Made by a program: the position numbers and the translations under genes. A DNA stretch of 64,000 nt from Macrosoma leucophasiata (lineage: Eukaryota; Arthropoda; Insecta; Lepidoptera; Hedylidae): positions 10,682,001 to 10,746,000 of the forward strand of contig JAWQUS010000026.1 in assembly GCA_036365455.1 (NCBI GenBank). The letters run 5' to 3'. Positions within the stretch are counted from its first letter, which is position 1; each line of letters starts with the position of its first letter. The notes under the pieces are model-generated. The model worked only from the letters and a program-made list of their open reading frames with translations. It searched no databases and was not told the DNA's origin. This document shows positions 1 through 11,032 of the stretch, piece by piece.

Positions 1-139
1 GTTTAACCTTTAACTTGTCACTGTCCTCTAGTATGTTGTTCGCTATAAACCATTGATTTAACCGAGCTTTATAGGTATTCCAGTTTTGGGATAGATGGTC
101 AAAAGTAGTAAAAACACCCAAAGCACCACTGAACGACAT
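1..139 (-). CDS. Ty3/Gypsy-type Gag, N-terminal part, cut by window edge
   Basis: Reading leftward from an ATG at 139-137 there are 46 codons without a stop, running off the window. The peptide starts MSFSGALGVF and continues with FDHLSQNWNTYKARL and QWFIANN. A phenylalanine-rich start followed by W-x-x-Y-x-x-R-L-x-Q-x-F-x-x-N is the usual N-terminus of insect Ty3/Gypsy Gag proteins, the structural protein that packages element RNA. The ATG is preceded by a leader and a possible primer-binding site at 165-182. The family call rests on motif recall; pol is outside the window. Whether this copy is intact cannot be judged. Confidence 0.65.
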   Translation of the reverse strand, partial: MSFSGALGVFTTFDHLSQNWNTYKARLNQWFIANNILEDSDKLKVK

Positions 140-164
140 TTTTTAACGTTAAAACACACGCGAA

Positions 165-182
165 GAGTCCGATTCGTCGCCA
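165..182 (-). promoter_or_regulatory. Candidate retrotransposon primer-binding site and leader
   Basis: On the minus strand TGGCGACGAATCGGACTC lies about 25 bases before the Gag ATG and just after a CA-ending stretch. TGGCGAC-type tRNA-complementary starts directly behind the 5' LTR are common in Gypsy elements. The tRNA was not identified and the LTR borders were not found. Confidence 0.35.
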
Positions 183-970
183 CGTGTTGTGTATTTAAAG
201 GGAACGGGGGTCGACCAGTAAACGCGGTAGTCAGTTGCATACTAATTTATTCGTAGGCAATTAGGCGCGGGACACAGCCACACGCACACATATCAATCTA
301 AGTTACAAATACTTAACAATATTCATTTATGTGACGTATGCATTTATCCATGTCTACTTCTTTGGGTTAGATACAGATGAAGTTATGTACTAATATTCTT
401 TGGTTTGTAACAATTTTTACGCCAATATGAACGTTCAATTTGTCAATAAATATTAATGTAATGTATAAATATTTATGCAAAACTAAATGAAGTATGAGAT
501 TGGACACAAAACTGCGGTTAAACTCATATAAATCTTATTTCATCTCGTATATCGTTTTATTAAATGTACAAACAATATGATAAACGAAATCCGTATCGCT
601 GATGAAGGGATGAAACTTCGATACGTGAAATTAAATATTGATGGAATAAACATGCCTCAACTATAGTAGAATTTGGACTCTATTTAACTGGGTTAAAGTT
701 CATATTTAAATGAAAACGATAATCCATAGGTAATTCCTTGTTAAGTGCTGTTTATGATATCTAATGTATGATAAGTTCTAGTAAATATGAATATTTAATG
801 GGAAATTACGTTTTCTTTTTATAGGTATAATAAAATATTACGACTTGCTTGTTTGAATATACGCAATTTAACGAGGATGAGTATAAACGTGTAAATATGA
901 GTCAAACCGATGGGAAAAATAATGTGTTCTAAGCTCAAGCTACACTCATTGAAATAAAACTGTTCTTAAT
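183..970. other. AT-rich stretch, probably part 5' LTR, no gene seen
   Basis: The left part should contain the 5' LTR of the Gag-bearing element. On the minus strand there is an AATAAA at about 244-249. I could not fix a TG...CA pair. The rest is AT-rich with no coding frame or known repeat. Confidence 0.35.
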
Positions 971-971
971 A

Positions 972-1066
972 ATTTATCTTGTGTATATTAAACTTAAATG
1001 ATTTTAAAATCAACCTAACGTTTCGGTCGCTTTTCAGCTTCCGTAGTCTCAGGCAGACTAAGGTGA
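972..1066 (+). repeat. Dispersed repeat J, copy 1
   Basis: Contains 'acgtttcggtcgctttt' and 'agcttccgtagtctc'. The same block recurs at 53150-53225. Unclassified. Confidence 0.6.
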
Positions 1067-1196
1067 TATTTGTCTGACAGTAATTTGAAAAAAAAAAATT
1101 AGCTACATACCTCTATTGATTTCATAAACGCCTTGCATATATAATAGGTATAGGCTGTATTTCATTTATTAATTTCTGGTTTTGTGTTTGTGTCTA

Positions 1197-1255
1197 CTAA
1201 AAATCTGAGGTCGAAATGCAGATGTGTTGCCATGAGACCTAAGTTGTTACATCAC
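1197..1255 (-). mobile_element. SINE-like family A, degraded fragment
   Basis: The match 'aggtcgaaatgcagatgtgttgcc' region resembles the middle of family A in reverse. Confidence 0.45.
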
Positions 1256-1570
1256 TATGATAGTTATTTCTCATCTATCATCATTTATCATCATCACATC
1301 ACATCATCTATCTAATAAAAATCGCTAAAACTCGAGACCGGCTGAACCGATTTGGCTAATTTTGGTTTTGAATGATTTTTGGAAGTCCAGGGAAGGTTTA
1401 AAAGGTAAGAAAATATAAAGAACTTGAAGGGATAGTAAAAACCACAATTTCATTTTCCCATACAAATAGTCCGTTTATTATATATCAAACCTTTGACACA
1501 TTATTTCATTCTGAGGCAATACGAAGTTTGCCGGGTCAGCGAGTAACTTTATAGTTATTTTAACTTTCTA

Positions 1571-1648
1571 GCCGGAACACCATAGTGTTGAACACTACCA
1601 TTTGGCGGTAGATAGATTAGGTAATATGGTGTTGTCTACGCCCTCAAT
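1571..1648 (-). mobile_element. SINE-like family A, 5' fragment
   Basis: Reverse copy of the family A 5' third ('gaacactaccatttggcgg', then 'taggtaatatggtg'). Confidence 0.6.
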
Positions 1649-2169
1649 TCGTAATAGTAGTCTGTAAGTTTGCATTTAGTTGGAGCCAGTAAACTTAGTA
1701 CGGTGTTGATAATGAGGATTTTCAATAAACTCTCGGATTCAAAGCATGTACACTTAATCCGTGTTCGGTCAAAAAAGGATTTAAGGCCACGTACTGGCCA
1801 CTATCCACGTTCCTAATTTGAAGATGGCGTCTGTCATCTATTGTTCTATTATTTTATGTCTTGACTTTTTAGATTTTACTTTCACAATGTGTACGAGAAG
1901 CTATTATAAGATTTATCATTCCTAAAACCACTAATTCTTAACATTGTAGGGCGTGATGATTGAATTGACGTGCCTTCAGTGCGTTATAATACGAAAACAG
2001 TGATATATATTATGTACGAGTGACTTTTTTCCGTCATAAAGTGGCAAACTAGCATACAGTCATCATACAGTCTCAGTCAGTCATTCTACATCTATGTACT
2101 CGTATGTGACACATTTATTAACATGTTCGTTTTCTTTAGACTGTGCATTTACTATGTCATTCACTAAAA

Positions 2170-2337
2170 GTGTGAGAGAACTTTAAAAATTAAAGAAAAA
2201 ATGGTAAGATAAATTTGACTTCGGGCAGGAATCGAACCTGTGACCTCAGGATAACCAGTCCGCTTCACTTTACCAAATTTTTCTTTGCATGTTTTCTAAA
2301 GTTCACTCGCATGTGTTATTGCAAAAAATAAAAAATT
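2170..2337. mobile_element. tRNA-headed SINE family C, copy with tails on both sides
   Basis: The minus strand carries a tRNA-like head with box B GGTTCGATTCC (plus strand 'ggaatcgaacc' at about 2228) and its tail lies to the left. A second tail copy in plus orientation ('aaagttcactcgcatgtg') follows directly to the right. 28468-28675 has the same build, while 8133-8284 has head and tail in one direction. Confidence 0.6.
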
Positions 2338-2851
2338 AAAATGTGAGAGAAAATACAAAAACTTGAGAGTGAAAGGGATAACAAAGAGCTGTGTTGAATT
2401 TGAGAAACTTGAAAATTTTCTCGTGTTTCTCAAATTTTTCGATTATACGGAACATTCTGGGCGTGAGTCCAACTCGCGCATAGCTTGTTTTTAATGTTTA
2501 AGTTAGTTATTGTCTTTCAGAACATTTTTAAATGGGACCATTGAAAAGTTCGCTGGAACCGAAACGAGCAGTGCGAGGGTTATCGTTGCAAGTTTCTCAT
2601 AAATGAGCGAAGTAAATAGCAAACGCTGCACTTCCTGTGCGATTCAATCTGCAAACAAAACTCTGCGTATAATATTGAATAGCTATTTTGTGTTTGAAAT
2701 TATAAGATTCACGAGTTCAGGGAGTGTGCATATCGTTATTATTAGCCGTTCCTTAAAACGAAAAACGGATCTCTTATAGAAAATTACTCATGACTGTCGG
2801 TTCGTCTGTACGAATCAAATTCATCTCTTTGTAACATTTGTTTTTAAAAAT

Positions 2852-2870
2852 TTCTTCTTCTTCTTCTTCT
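2852..2870 (+). repeat. (CTT)n microsatellite
   Basis: About six perfect CTT units. Confidence 0.9.
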
Positions 2871-3486
2871 TAGTCGTGCACTCTTAGCAGAGTGGTTGTG
2901 GTCATGTATCAGTCACTTTTTCTGTCTCCATCGTGATCGCAATGTGTCGCATGTAGCTAGCTTTTATAATTTTAAGACTTTTGAAATAATCAAAGAACTT
3001 AAGGAAACTCAATAATAGTGGCTCAATTGGTAAACTATAATTTGAAAAAAAAAATCGTAAACTGGTTCTGTGACAATGTATTATAATTATTGAAAAACCT
3101 ATTATACCTCTGCATTGTATGCAAGCCTGTAAATGGGATTTCAACATAATTAATTTTTAAAGTTTCAGTTAGCCATGGCTTTCAATATATTTGTAAATGG
3201 AACCATTAAAAAGTTAGCTGGAACCGAAGCGAGCAGTGCGAGGGTTATCGTTGCAAGTTTCTCATAAATGAGCGAGGTAAATAGCAAACGCTGCACTTCC
3301 TGTGCTATTCAATCTGCAAACAAAACTCTGCGTACAATATTGAATAGCTAGTTTGTATTTGAAATTATAAGATTCACGAGTTCAGGGAGTGTGCATATCG
3401 TTATTATTAGCCGTTCCTTAAAACGAAAAACGGATCTCTTCTAGAAAATTTATCATGCGTCTGACTGTCTGTTTGTCTGTACGAAT

Positions 3487-3576
3487 TCAAAATTCAATTC
3501 AAAATTCAAATCATTTATTTCAAATTTGTTTACAAGGACACTTTTGCATTGTCGGGTTATAATAAGCTACCTAGAG
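3487..3576 (-). mobile_element. Short retroposed piece inside tandem unit 2
   Basis: Unit 1 reads 'tgtacgaatcaaattc' without interruption. Unit 2 has about 90 extra bases there, bounded by a GAAT duplication and starting with repeated 'ttcaaaattcaa'. It may be the 3' end of a LINE (AT-rich tail read in reverse). Confidence 0.55.
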
Positions 3577-3872
3577 AATCAAATTCATCTCATTGTAAAG
3601 ACTAACGACTAACTCAAACTACGTTTTTTATAATTTTAAGATATTTGAAATAATTTGAGAAACTAAGGAAAATCAATAATTGTGGCCCAACTTGTGGACA
3701 AATAATTAAAAAAAAAAACGAAAACTAGTTCTTTGACAATGTATTATAGAAAAACCTATTATACCTCTGCATTGTATGAAAGCCTGTGAATGCGAGTTCC
3801 ACATAACTCATTATTAAAGTTTCAGCAGCTAGTCATGGGCTTTATTATATTTGTAAATGGAACCATTTAAAA

Positions 3873-4055
3873 CAGTGATTCCCAAAGTGGTCCATATAGA
3901 CCCCCTGGGGTCTATGGGAGACTCGATGGGGTCTACGTATATGCGTAAATAAAAATGGGATATATGGGAAAGTGATATAAATGTTAGCAAGGGGGTCCAC
4001 CGAAACCAAAAAAAATTGAAAGGAGTCTACAAAAAATATATTTTGGGAACCTCTG
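3873..4055. mobile_element. hAT-type MITE with 8-bp target duplication
   Basis: 183 bp bounded by imperfect inverted ends CAGTGATTCCCAAA and (complement of right end) CAGAGGTTCCCAAA. ATTTAAAA is present on both sides at 3865-3872 and 4056-4063. 8-bp duplications and CAG starts are the hAT pattern. It has no coding capacity, so it needs a transposase from elsewhere. Confidence 0.8.
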
Positions 4056-4474
4056 ATTTAAAAGTTCGGTGGAACCGAAGCGGGCAGTGCGAGGGTTATC
4101 GTTCCAAGTTTCTCATAAATGAGCGAGGTAAATAGCAAACGCTGCACTTTTTATGCGATTTAATCTGTAAACAAAACTCTGTGTTGAACATTGAATAGCC
4201 AGTTTGTGTTTGAAATGATATTTTTATCCACGAGTTCAGAGATTGTACGTACTTTTTTTCCAGTAGTGAAAAAAAAATCGTTAGAGCGATATCTACAACG
4301 TTTTTTGCAAAAAATGTATCGTAATCTGACGGCCGGGTTTCTTACAGGATACGTTTTGTTGGAATTTCACGAAGTAAAATAAATTACACATACAAGTACA
4401 TCCGTTGCATGTCCCTCGCGTATGGAGAAAGCTTCAAAAAAGAAACATTTCTAATTTTTCTTTATCATTTTATT

Positions 4475-4520
4475 GTAAGCGTCTTTGGAGGAGGTTTTCT
4501 CCAGTAGTAGTCGTCTTTCG
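4475..4520 (+). mobile_element. RTE-like LINE 3' end fragment
   Basis: 'gtctttggaggaggttttctccagtag' followed by 'gtcgtctttcgg' is a degraded form of the 3' block seen in reverse at 4786-4870. Confidence 0.5.
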
Positions 4521-4785
4521 GTCGAAGGTGTTTCCAAAGATGTCTCCAACGAACGATTCTCGACTAACCCAGCGTTGGGCGTGATCTTCACGAGATCGTC
4601 GGTTCATGCCTATAGAACCTTTTTGCCCCATCGTCTCTTTGAGCATAGCTCTAAGAAATGTTTTTTATGTAAGGCGAAAAAACAATAATACTTTTCACCG
4701 GTTGTATTGCTGTAGTGACAGAGCTCAAGGGCATTGGCATCATCGCATTACCTACCTGCCCCTAAATTAACCTCTTGAGATGCAG

Positions 4786-4870
4786 TCATCATTATCATCA
4801 TCATTTCAGCCAAAAGACGTCCACTGCTGAACAAAGGCCTCCCCCAAAGAATGCCACAACAGCGAAAATA
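4786..4870 (-). mobile_element. RTE-like LINE 3' end with (TGA)n tail
   Basis: Starts with an ATC-repeat and continues 'agccaaaagacgtccactgc' and 'aacaaaggcctcccc'. This is the same 3' end as the RTE fragment at 26846-27385. Confidence 0.75.
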
Positions 4871-4922
4871 TGACAATTGATTTCATATTGTTCGTGGACG
4901 ATATCGTCCAATCGTCAACCTA

Positions 4923-5212
4923 TTACCTGGTGGAAGAGCTCCAGTGACGGAGCTCGCGAGTGTAGGCACCACCACATTACCCAATATACTTGCCGCTAAA
5001 TGGTAGTGTTCAGCACTATCGTGCCCCGGTCAGGTGGTAATGTACGGCCCTGTAATTGCCGGCATAGACACATGACACCTCAGGTCTCAGGAGTGGCAAC
5101 GCATCTGCATTTTGACCTCTGGTCATTGTGTGGGTGTCTATAGGCTGTAGTCATCACTTAACATCAATGTGAACTACATGCTTGTTTGCCACTTTTAATA
5201 CCAAAAAATACA
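4923..5212 (+). mobile_element. SINE-like family A, near full length
   Basis: Runs from 'ctggtggaagagctccagtg' to an A-rich tail after 'cttgtttgccac'. Family A copies share a fixed 5' start (ttttactggtggtagagctc), a length near 290 bp and an A-rich 3' end. No pol III boxes are visible, so the label SINE-like is provisional. Confidence 0.75.
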
Positions 5213-5504
5213 CAATAATGAACTCCACAATTCGGTGAACGTCGATATACGCAAATGCTATCAGAATTTAACAACTACGTGCATGTAAATTTCGGCACGT
5301 GTAGTTTCGAATTATAATTAGTCTGTTAATGTTACTATCTTCGTTAACTTTGATTCAGCTGGGATACGGATTGATTAGACGGTGAACTAATTGGTTTAAT
5401 GATGGATTAAGGTTAATGGCTTGCGATATTCAAGATGATAAATATTATGATGCCGTCTGCAACGCAAGGAAGTTCAAATTTAAACAGAAAAATATTTATA
5501 AATC

Positions 5505-6375
5505 AAGGTTGATTCATAAACAATTGAAATACGAGAAACCAGTTACTTTTTCTGAGTGACAGGTGAGTGGTAGGGTGAAAAGTAAAAGGCTTCCCAACTC
5601 GAAGGTTTTCAGACTAAGTTGGAAAAATTTGAAAGGCAAATGAATTTTTAACTCGCGAGCTATCTCAGTGAGTTAGAGGATTCTAAGTTAGAGTGTGCTC
5701 TGGATTGTTGGATTTTCCAAGTTTCTAAGTTCTCCCTATATGCAAGTTTATGGAAATCACGTTCAAATATTTTGTACATTTTCTGAAGTTTTACGATGTT
5801 CACCTAGGAATTGTTGTAAGTTGGCTATTCATTTTAGATACGTGAATTAGAATAAATGATAAGTAAAGTTAACGCTTGTGTCGTTATTCGAAGAGTAAGA
5901 TATGTTCAAAATATATATGCTCGGTAACTTTATTAAAATTGATATTGGAAAGAGAGATTAATAATTAATAAAATTAATTCTGTACACTCCTTTCCCACAA
6001 TATCTATAAATGTGACTTACATTTCAACCGTTATTATGGGTAAGGAGAAAGTTAAAATTTGAAGAGAATGATAATTCAAAATCAAGTTTAATCCATAAAG
6101 AATTTAAATATGAGAGATAAACTTCTTCAGAGTGATAGGTGAGGTGAAAAATAAAAGGCTTCTCAACTCGAAGATCTTGGAAATGGGTTGGATAAATTTG
6201 AAAGGCAAATGAATTTTTAACTCGCGAGCTATCTCAGTGAGTTAGAAGTTGAAGTGGAGTGTGCTCTGGATTGTAGAATCTTACAAGGTGGACGTTTATA
6301 GGAATCACGTTCGAATATTTTGAACATTTTTGGAATCAACGCAACGTCAACGTTGTTATCGTTGTAAGTAGACGA
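5505..6375 (+). repeat. Two diverged tandem units, period about 570 bp
   Basis: 5505-5830 and 6075-6375 share several blocks, the best being 'gaaaggcaaatgaattttta' then 'actcgcgagctatctcagtg'. No reading frame is maintained. Confidence 0.7.
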
Positions 6376-7266
6376 TTTATTGGAGGTACTTTCGTTGATT
6401 CAAATATACAGTAGTCGGCATGTAAGACCACCAAAAACTTTTTTTTATGGTAGTCAAGGTACCAACAGAATCGATTGTTACCAATAAGAAAAAATGTTTA
6501 GTTAATCTTATTCTGTAAACTTCTTTTGTATAATAAAGATTCGTTTTGTACGAGTAATTATAGGCCTTAGGCATTAAAAATTATCCCTGTATATTTCTAT
6601 CTATAATAAGGGAATTTATTAAGAAATTAAGAATGAGGGAATTTACTTTTACTTTCAATAGCGACGATTCTCCATGCCATTGTAAATACCTACGAACGTT
6701 TAATTGTCTAGAATACATTATTTGATACAAAGTTCAGTTTGATAAAGCATACATAATGCGTTTTAACGTTGAAATTTATTATCATGTCACATATAAAGTT
6801 TGTGGGTTACATTAAATAGATAAGAACTGGTTCAAAATCATTTCGCATTCAACCATGGCAAACAAACATACTGATATGTTAGATTAAACGGTACAAAACG
6901 CATATTTGTTTAGATTAAACCCATAAAGTTCACAACGGGTCCACAACAAACCGTTATTTAGAAACCAGTTAGAAGCGACGATACGAGAGGGGTTAAAGTT
7001 AAAAGTTAGTAGATCTACCGGTACTCTCATATACATGGGGATTCAATGAGGCCGATAACAACTTATACCGTTAAAGGGTGCAGTTTAATGCATGAGCATA
7101 TAGCGAGTATGGTTTTTCTGTTAGTGCTTATTATATTTCTATGTGGTATATTTTTTAAGCACTAGCATGTAGTAATAAGCTAGTGCGTACGTACCTTAGT
7201 TTATCCGATGGATCGATGCACCGTTAATTAAGTATCAGGATCCTTCTTTTATATTTTATTATTTGT
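6376..7266. other. No gene or recognised repeat
   Basis: AT-rich. Short frames only, all broken and without protein-like composition. Confidence 0.5.
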
Positions 7267-7378
7267 TGCTGGTGCAAGAGTGCCAATATCGGAGCTCGAG
7301 GGCGTAGGCGTCACCGCATTACCTAATCTAACTGGCGGCAAATGGTAGTATTCAGTACTGTCCGGTTTGATGATTATG
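7267..7378 (+). mobile_element. SINE-like family A, 5' fragment
   Basis: Diverged 5' third, with 'ggagctcgagggcgtaggcg' and 'aaatggtagtattcagtac'. Confidence 0.6.
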
Positions 7379-7387
7379 TACTTATAG

Positions 7388-7462
7388 GTTAGGATCCCAC
7401 TGCAGATTCATTTCGTTCATCCAAATATGCTGCAAACCTCACTTTTACGCATATTTATTCAA
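7388..7462 (+). repeat. Dispersed repeat N
   Basis: 'ggttaggatcccactgcag' followed by 'tcatttcgttcatcc'. Repeat N also occurs at 9213-9325, 9590-9716 (reverse), 12680-12765 and 60622-60656 (reverse). Unclassified, about 125 bp when complete. Confidence 0.7.
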
Positions 7463-8132
7463 TTATTTCAGACCATTTGATCCATAATTAAAATAATTAC
7501 ACAGTAAATCTTAGAATTAAAAATTAAAATGAAATAAAATACATAATAAAACAAAAGTAAAGAATGTCAAGTACCTACTAAATAACTAGAGCAGACTATT
7601 GAGCAAAAATTTTTGTGTGGGGTCTTAACATAGTAAGCCAGCTCTTTGTTATGGCTCCGGTACATTCATTCTCTGCAACAACGGTCAGAAGATCATTGGA
7701 GCTCCCCCGGACCCGGCGCATCAAGGGTGCAACTCTATTTCGCATTATGGCTTAACAGTCAATTAATAATCTAGAGAACTTAATATATCCACTAGGTTGC
7801 CTAGCAACAAAACAACAAATGGCCGCAAGTATTTTTTATATTTTTTTTGAGAGAGAATTTTTTTTCATTGTTTTTTCAATAAAATATCGTCAGCTTTATG
7901 GCATATGTATCAAAAATAAAAAACTCAAAAATTTATTTAATCGCTTGGAAAGAATAGAATTTGCTTGTGATAGGTCAAATTACAAAATTAAAAATTAAAG
8001 CGGATAACAACTGAGTTGAGTAATATGTCAAAGTAAACAAAATAAAATAAATAATGGTCCAAAAATACTTAATAATAAAAATAGGTATCAACAGAATGTT
8101 CCTTACTCAAAATAATCATATATAATTAACGC
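7463..8132. other. No gene seen
   Basis: AT-rich. A remnant of repeat N's far end ('tatccactaggttgcctag') lies near 7785. Confidence 0.5.
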
Positions 8133-8284
8133 ATTGGTGTGGAACTTCGGTAGCTTAGTGATGAAGCGGCTGGACTGGTTATCCTGAGGTCGCAGGTTCG
8201 ATTCCTGCCCGAAGTCAAATTTTTCTTTCCGTTTTTGCTTTAATTTCTAAAGTTCACTCGCATGTGTTATTGCGAAAAATAAAT
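8133..8284 (+). mobile_element. tRNA-headed SINE family C
   Basis: Box A-like TAGCTTAGTGA at 8151-8161 and box B GGTTCGATTCC at 8195-8205 lie within a 70-base tRNA-like head that ends 'ctgcccgaagtc'. Then comes a tail with 'tttctaaagttcactcgc'. Not counted as a tRNA gene: the head continues into the family tail and recurs at 2170 and 28491. Confidence 0.75.
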
Positions 8285-8859
8285 AGTACAGATTACATGT
8301 TTTTAAGTCGTTTGATGTATAAAAGTCATTTTCTTAATTTTTTGAGATATGCCTCTTCAATTCTAAAGGTGAGATATACTCGTATTTGTCTTTCCTTTTA
8401 AGTTCCTTGGTAGAAATCTTCAAGTCTCCGTTCTTTGTAGAAATAAAAAGACAACTGAGAATTCCTAAGAACGCACCACACCACGTAAAACATTATTTGC
8501 TTGTACTACATACTAATAAAAGTTGACCTTTCTTACTTTCTTTGAAAAAAAGCAGCCAGTTTATTACAGAATTGAGATAGCATTCTGTTATCTCCGTCGA
8601 CTACGAAGTTATGGGGGTTGTTACAATAAAACGTACTAGTATATTTATTGCTTGGGCAATCGAATGAAATAAGGTTTCGTGGGTTAGTGGAACATTTTCA
8701 CTGTAATATGAATAAACTTTCCATCCAATTTACCTCTGTTATCGATTCCTATTCGTAACATGGTAACATGATTTGGAATTATTGGGATATTTGCTGAAGT
8801 ATTTTTTCTTTATGTAACGAAAATGAAAAAGAAGCATATTAATAAATAAAAAAAAATAT

Positions 8860-8990
8860 ATAATAAAATACGCTTACACGCACAGCCCCATACTAGGTAT
8901 AGAGCTGTGTCGTGGGTGCCGTTGTACACACACAACTCATACACAAACACCCAGTTAGGAAACAAATTTAGGTATTTATATTTTATGCCC
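8860..8990 (+). repeat. Dispersed repeat M
   Basis: 'taaaatacgcttacacgcac' then 'agagctgtgtcgtgggtgc'. The core also occurs as a 70-bp insert at 28099-28168. A 103-codon frame at 8907-9218 overlaps it but resembles no protein I know. Confidence 0.6.
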
Positions 8991-9212
8991 ATGACATGGC
9001 AGGATAAACAAAGACACGCGTGGCTGTCTATTTGTGAAGTAGCCGAGTCACTGGACCCGGACTGCAAAACTGCTAAGTTTATGATAAAAACATTGATGAA
9101 TGTCCGTAAGAGACAGATTGCAATATACAAAATAGAAAAAAAAAAAGAAAACAAATATCCTTCTTTCTTTCGGTCGTCTCACACCGCTGGACTAACCGGG
9201 TCGCTCCTATTA

Positions 9213-9325
9213 GGTTAGGATCCCAATGCAGAATCATTTCGTTCATCCAGATATGCTGCAAACCTATTTTTTTACGCATATTTATAATCTAGAGAATATA
9301 TAGCCACTAGGCTGACTATCAAAAA
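9213..9325 (+). repeat. Dispersed repeat N
   Basis: 'ggttaggatcccaatgcag' through 'agccactaggctgactatc', close to full length. Confidence 0.7.
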
Positions 9326-9327
9326 AT

Positions 9328-9582
9328 GGCGTAGGCACCACCGCATTAGCTAATATACTTGCCGCTAAATGGTAGTGTTCAGCACTATCGTGTTCCGGTC
9401 AGGTGGTAATGTACGGCCCTGTAATTTCCGGCACAGAGGCATAACACCTTAAGCCTTAGGAGTTGTAACGCATCTGCATTTTGACCTTGGTCTTTGTGTG
9501 GGTGTCTATAGGCTGCAGTCATCACTTAACATCAATGTGAACTGCAAGCTTGTTTGCCACTTCCATTACATAAAAAAAAAAA
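9328..9582 (+). mobile_element. SINE-like family A, 5'-truncated
   Basis: Begins at 'ggcgtaggcaccaccgc' and runs to an 11-A tail. It abuts repeat N. Confidence 0.8.
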
Positions 9583-9589
9583 CTTGTGG

Positions 9590-9716
9590 CCAAATTTTGA
9601 TAGGTAACCTAGTGGATATTATATTCTCTAACTCTAGATTATGAAGTTGCGTAAAAATTAGGTTTAGAGCATATCTGGATGAACGAAATGATTCTGCAGA
9701 GGGATCTGAACCTATA
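9590..9716 (-). repeat. Dispersed repeat N, reverse
   Basis: 'gataggtaacctagtggat' through 'gatgaacgaaatgattctgc'. With 9213-9325 it makes an inverted pair around a family A copy. Confidence 0.7.
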
Positions 9717-9804
9717 TGTACCGTATGGGGGGGACGCTTAGTTTTTTTGGATGCTGTAATAATGACTATTACTGACAAAAAATAAACAGAAACACTAAAA
9801 CTGA

Positions 9805-9975
9805 TGGTGTATAATCTACTTGCCGTTAAACGGGAGTATTCAGCGCTATTATGTTCCAATGAAGTGTGTATACGACCCTGTAACTACCGGTACAGAGGTA
9901 CATCAACTTAGATCTCACGAATGGCAACGCATCTACATCCAAATCTATGGTTTTTATGGTCAATGGAGTCGTCAC
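9805..9975 (+). mobile_element. SINE-like family A, strongly diverged
   Basis: 'ataatctacttgccgttaaa', 'gtattcagcgctattatg' and 'aatggcaacgcatctac' match family A with many changes, so this is an old copy. Confidence 0.55.
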
Positions 9976-9989
9976 CTCCCGACACCAGC

Positions 9990-10710
9990 ATTCATCAACA
10001 TACATGGATAAAAACCACAGACACATTGCGGTATGGTGAAGGAAGAGTTACTATATATTACTTTTAAAAGGCAACACTCAAATATTAGAAAATCTGTGAT
10101 ATAACACAGATGAATTAGGAAATTCAATTCTCCATCCAAGGAAAGCTTTACTCAATGCGACGAAGAGTGGTAAAGCCTCTTTGTTGAAGTCTCTGCCTCT
10201 CTCGAAGTTGTAGCAATCACTCACCAAGCACGATGTGCATACACCAAGAATGCACGTCTGTTTGGAGTACTTCCCCTTAAAAAGAAAAAAGAAAATAATA
10301 TGAACGTCAAATTTAAATATGAAAGAACATGTTTGGAACGTTCAAAGCAAACAACACACAAACTATGGTCGGTACATACAAATAATATCAATAAAATCCA
10401 GACTTGAAAACAAACGAAGCAAAAACAAAATATGTGCTATAGGCGGTGTCTGTAAACTTATATTGTGCGAGCAAAGATGCTTATTCAGTATTTTGTTCAC
10501 GAATGAATCGAGTAATCGGGTCAGAGAGACAAAGGGGCAAGGGTCGCGCCACATTTTAGGTATTGCTGGGTGACCTAGCACATTATGACCGTGACTAGTT
10601 GTGTTTTGATTTCAATTCGTAATGATGGGTGATAAGCATAACACCTAGGAAACATAACAGGCGGACTTAATGGCTAAGTTGCATTAAGACTAATGTGCAT
10701 TAAAGTTACA
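9990..10710. other. No gene seen
   Basis: Mixed sequence with two overlapping open stretches of 70-85 codons on opposite strands (10319-10581). Neither has a recognisable motif. Confidence 0.5.
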
Positions 10711-11032
10711 TCTATACAAATAAATAAATTGGAGTGTCTGTTTGTAATATAAAAATAACCGCTCTTTACTAAATGTATGTGTATGTAAACACGGTACATA
10801 TACCAAAACAACATTTTTTTTTACAATTTATGTCTGTCTATCTGTCTGTCTGTTTGGCGGGGCTAATCTTGAAAACGGCTGGACCGATTTAGACGGGACT
10901 TTCACTGGCAGATAGCTGATGTAACAAAGAATAACATAGGCTACTTTTATTCTAGCTGCGCCTACGACTTCTTCCGGGTAGATACTGAACAATCATAAAT
11001 TCTCACACAGGTGAAGTCGCGGGCACAGCTAG
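10711..11032 (+). mobile_element. Non-autonomous Helitron H1, complete copy
   Basis: 322 bp, starts TCTATACAAATAAATAAA after an A and ends 'gcgggcacagCTAG' before a T. TC start, CTAG end, a short GC-rich hairpin-like block before the end (gaagtcgcggg) and A|T flanks without target duplication are the Helitron signature. Inside are 'gtgtctgtttgtaatat', a (CTGT)n block and 'gggactttcactggcagata'. There is no coding capacity. Confidence 0.75.

Larger units (their letters stand above)
2492..4230 (+). repeat. Three tandem units of about 650 bp
   Basis: Units start near 2492, 3157 and 3819. Each has 'ttaaatggraccatt', 'agcagtgcgagggttatcg' and 'aatagcaaacgctgcactt'. Unit 2 carries a 90-bp insert (3487-3576) and unit 3 a hAT MITE (3873-4055). 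Unit 3 stops early. The units belong to the family with 'ccgttcctt...ctgtctg' blocks (related to repeat O). Confidence 0.8.

Noticed and set aside
8151..8215. tRNA gene with box A and box B
   Set aside because: The head continues into a family-specific tail and recurs at 2170 and 28491; it is the head of SINE family C. The same applies to the box B motifs at 18230, 22290, 35690, 37960, 48810 and 50030 (SINE family B).
8810..9279. Three overlapping frames of 66-114 codons on both strands
   Set aside because: They overlap repeats M and N, and none has a recognisable motif or codon bias.
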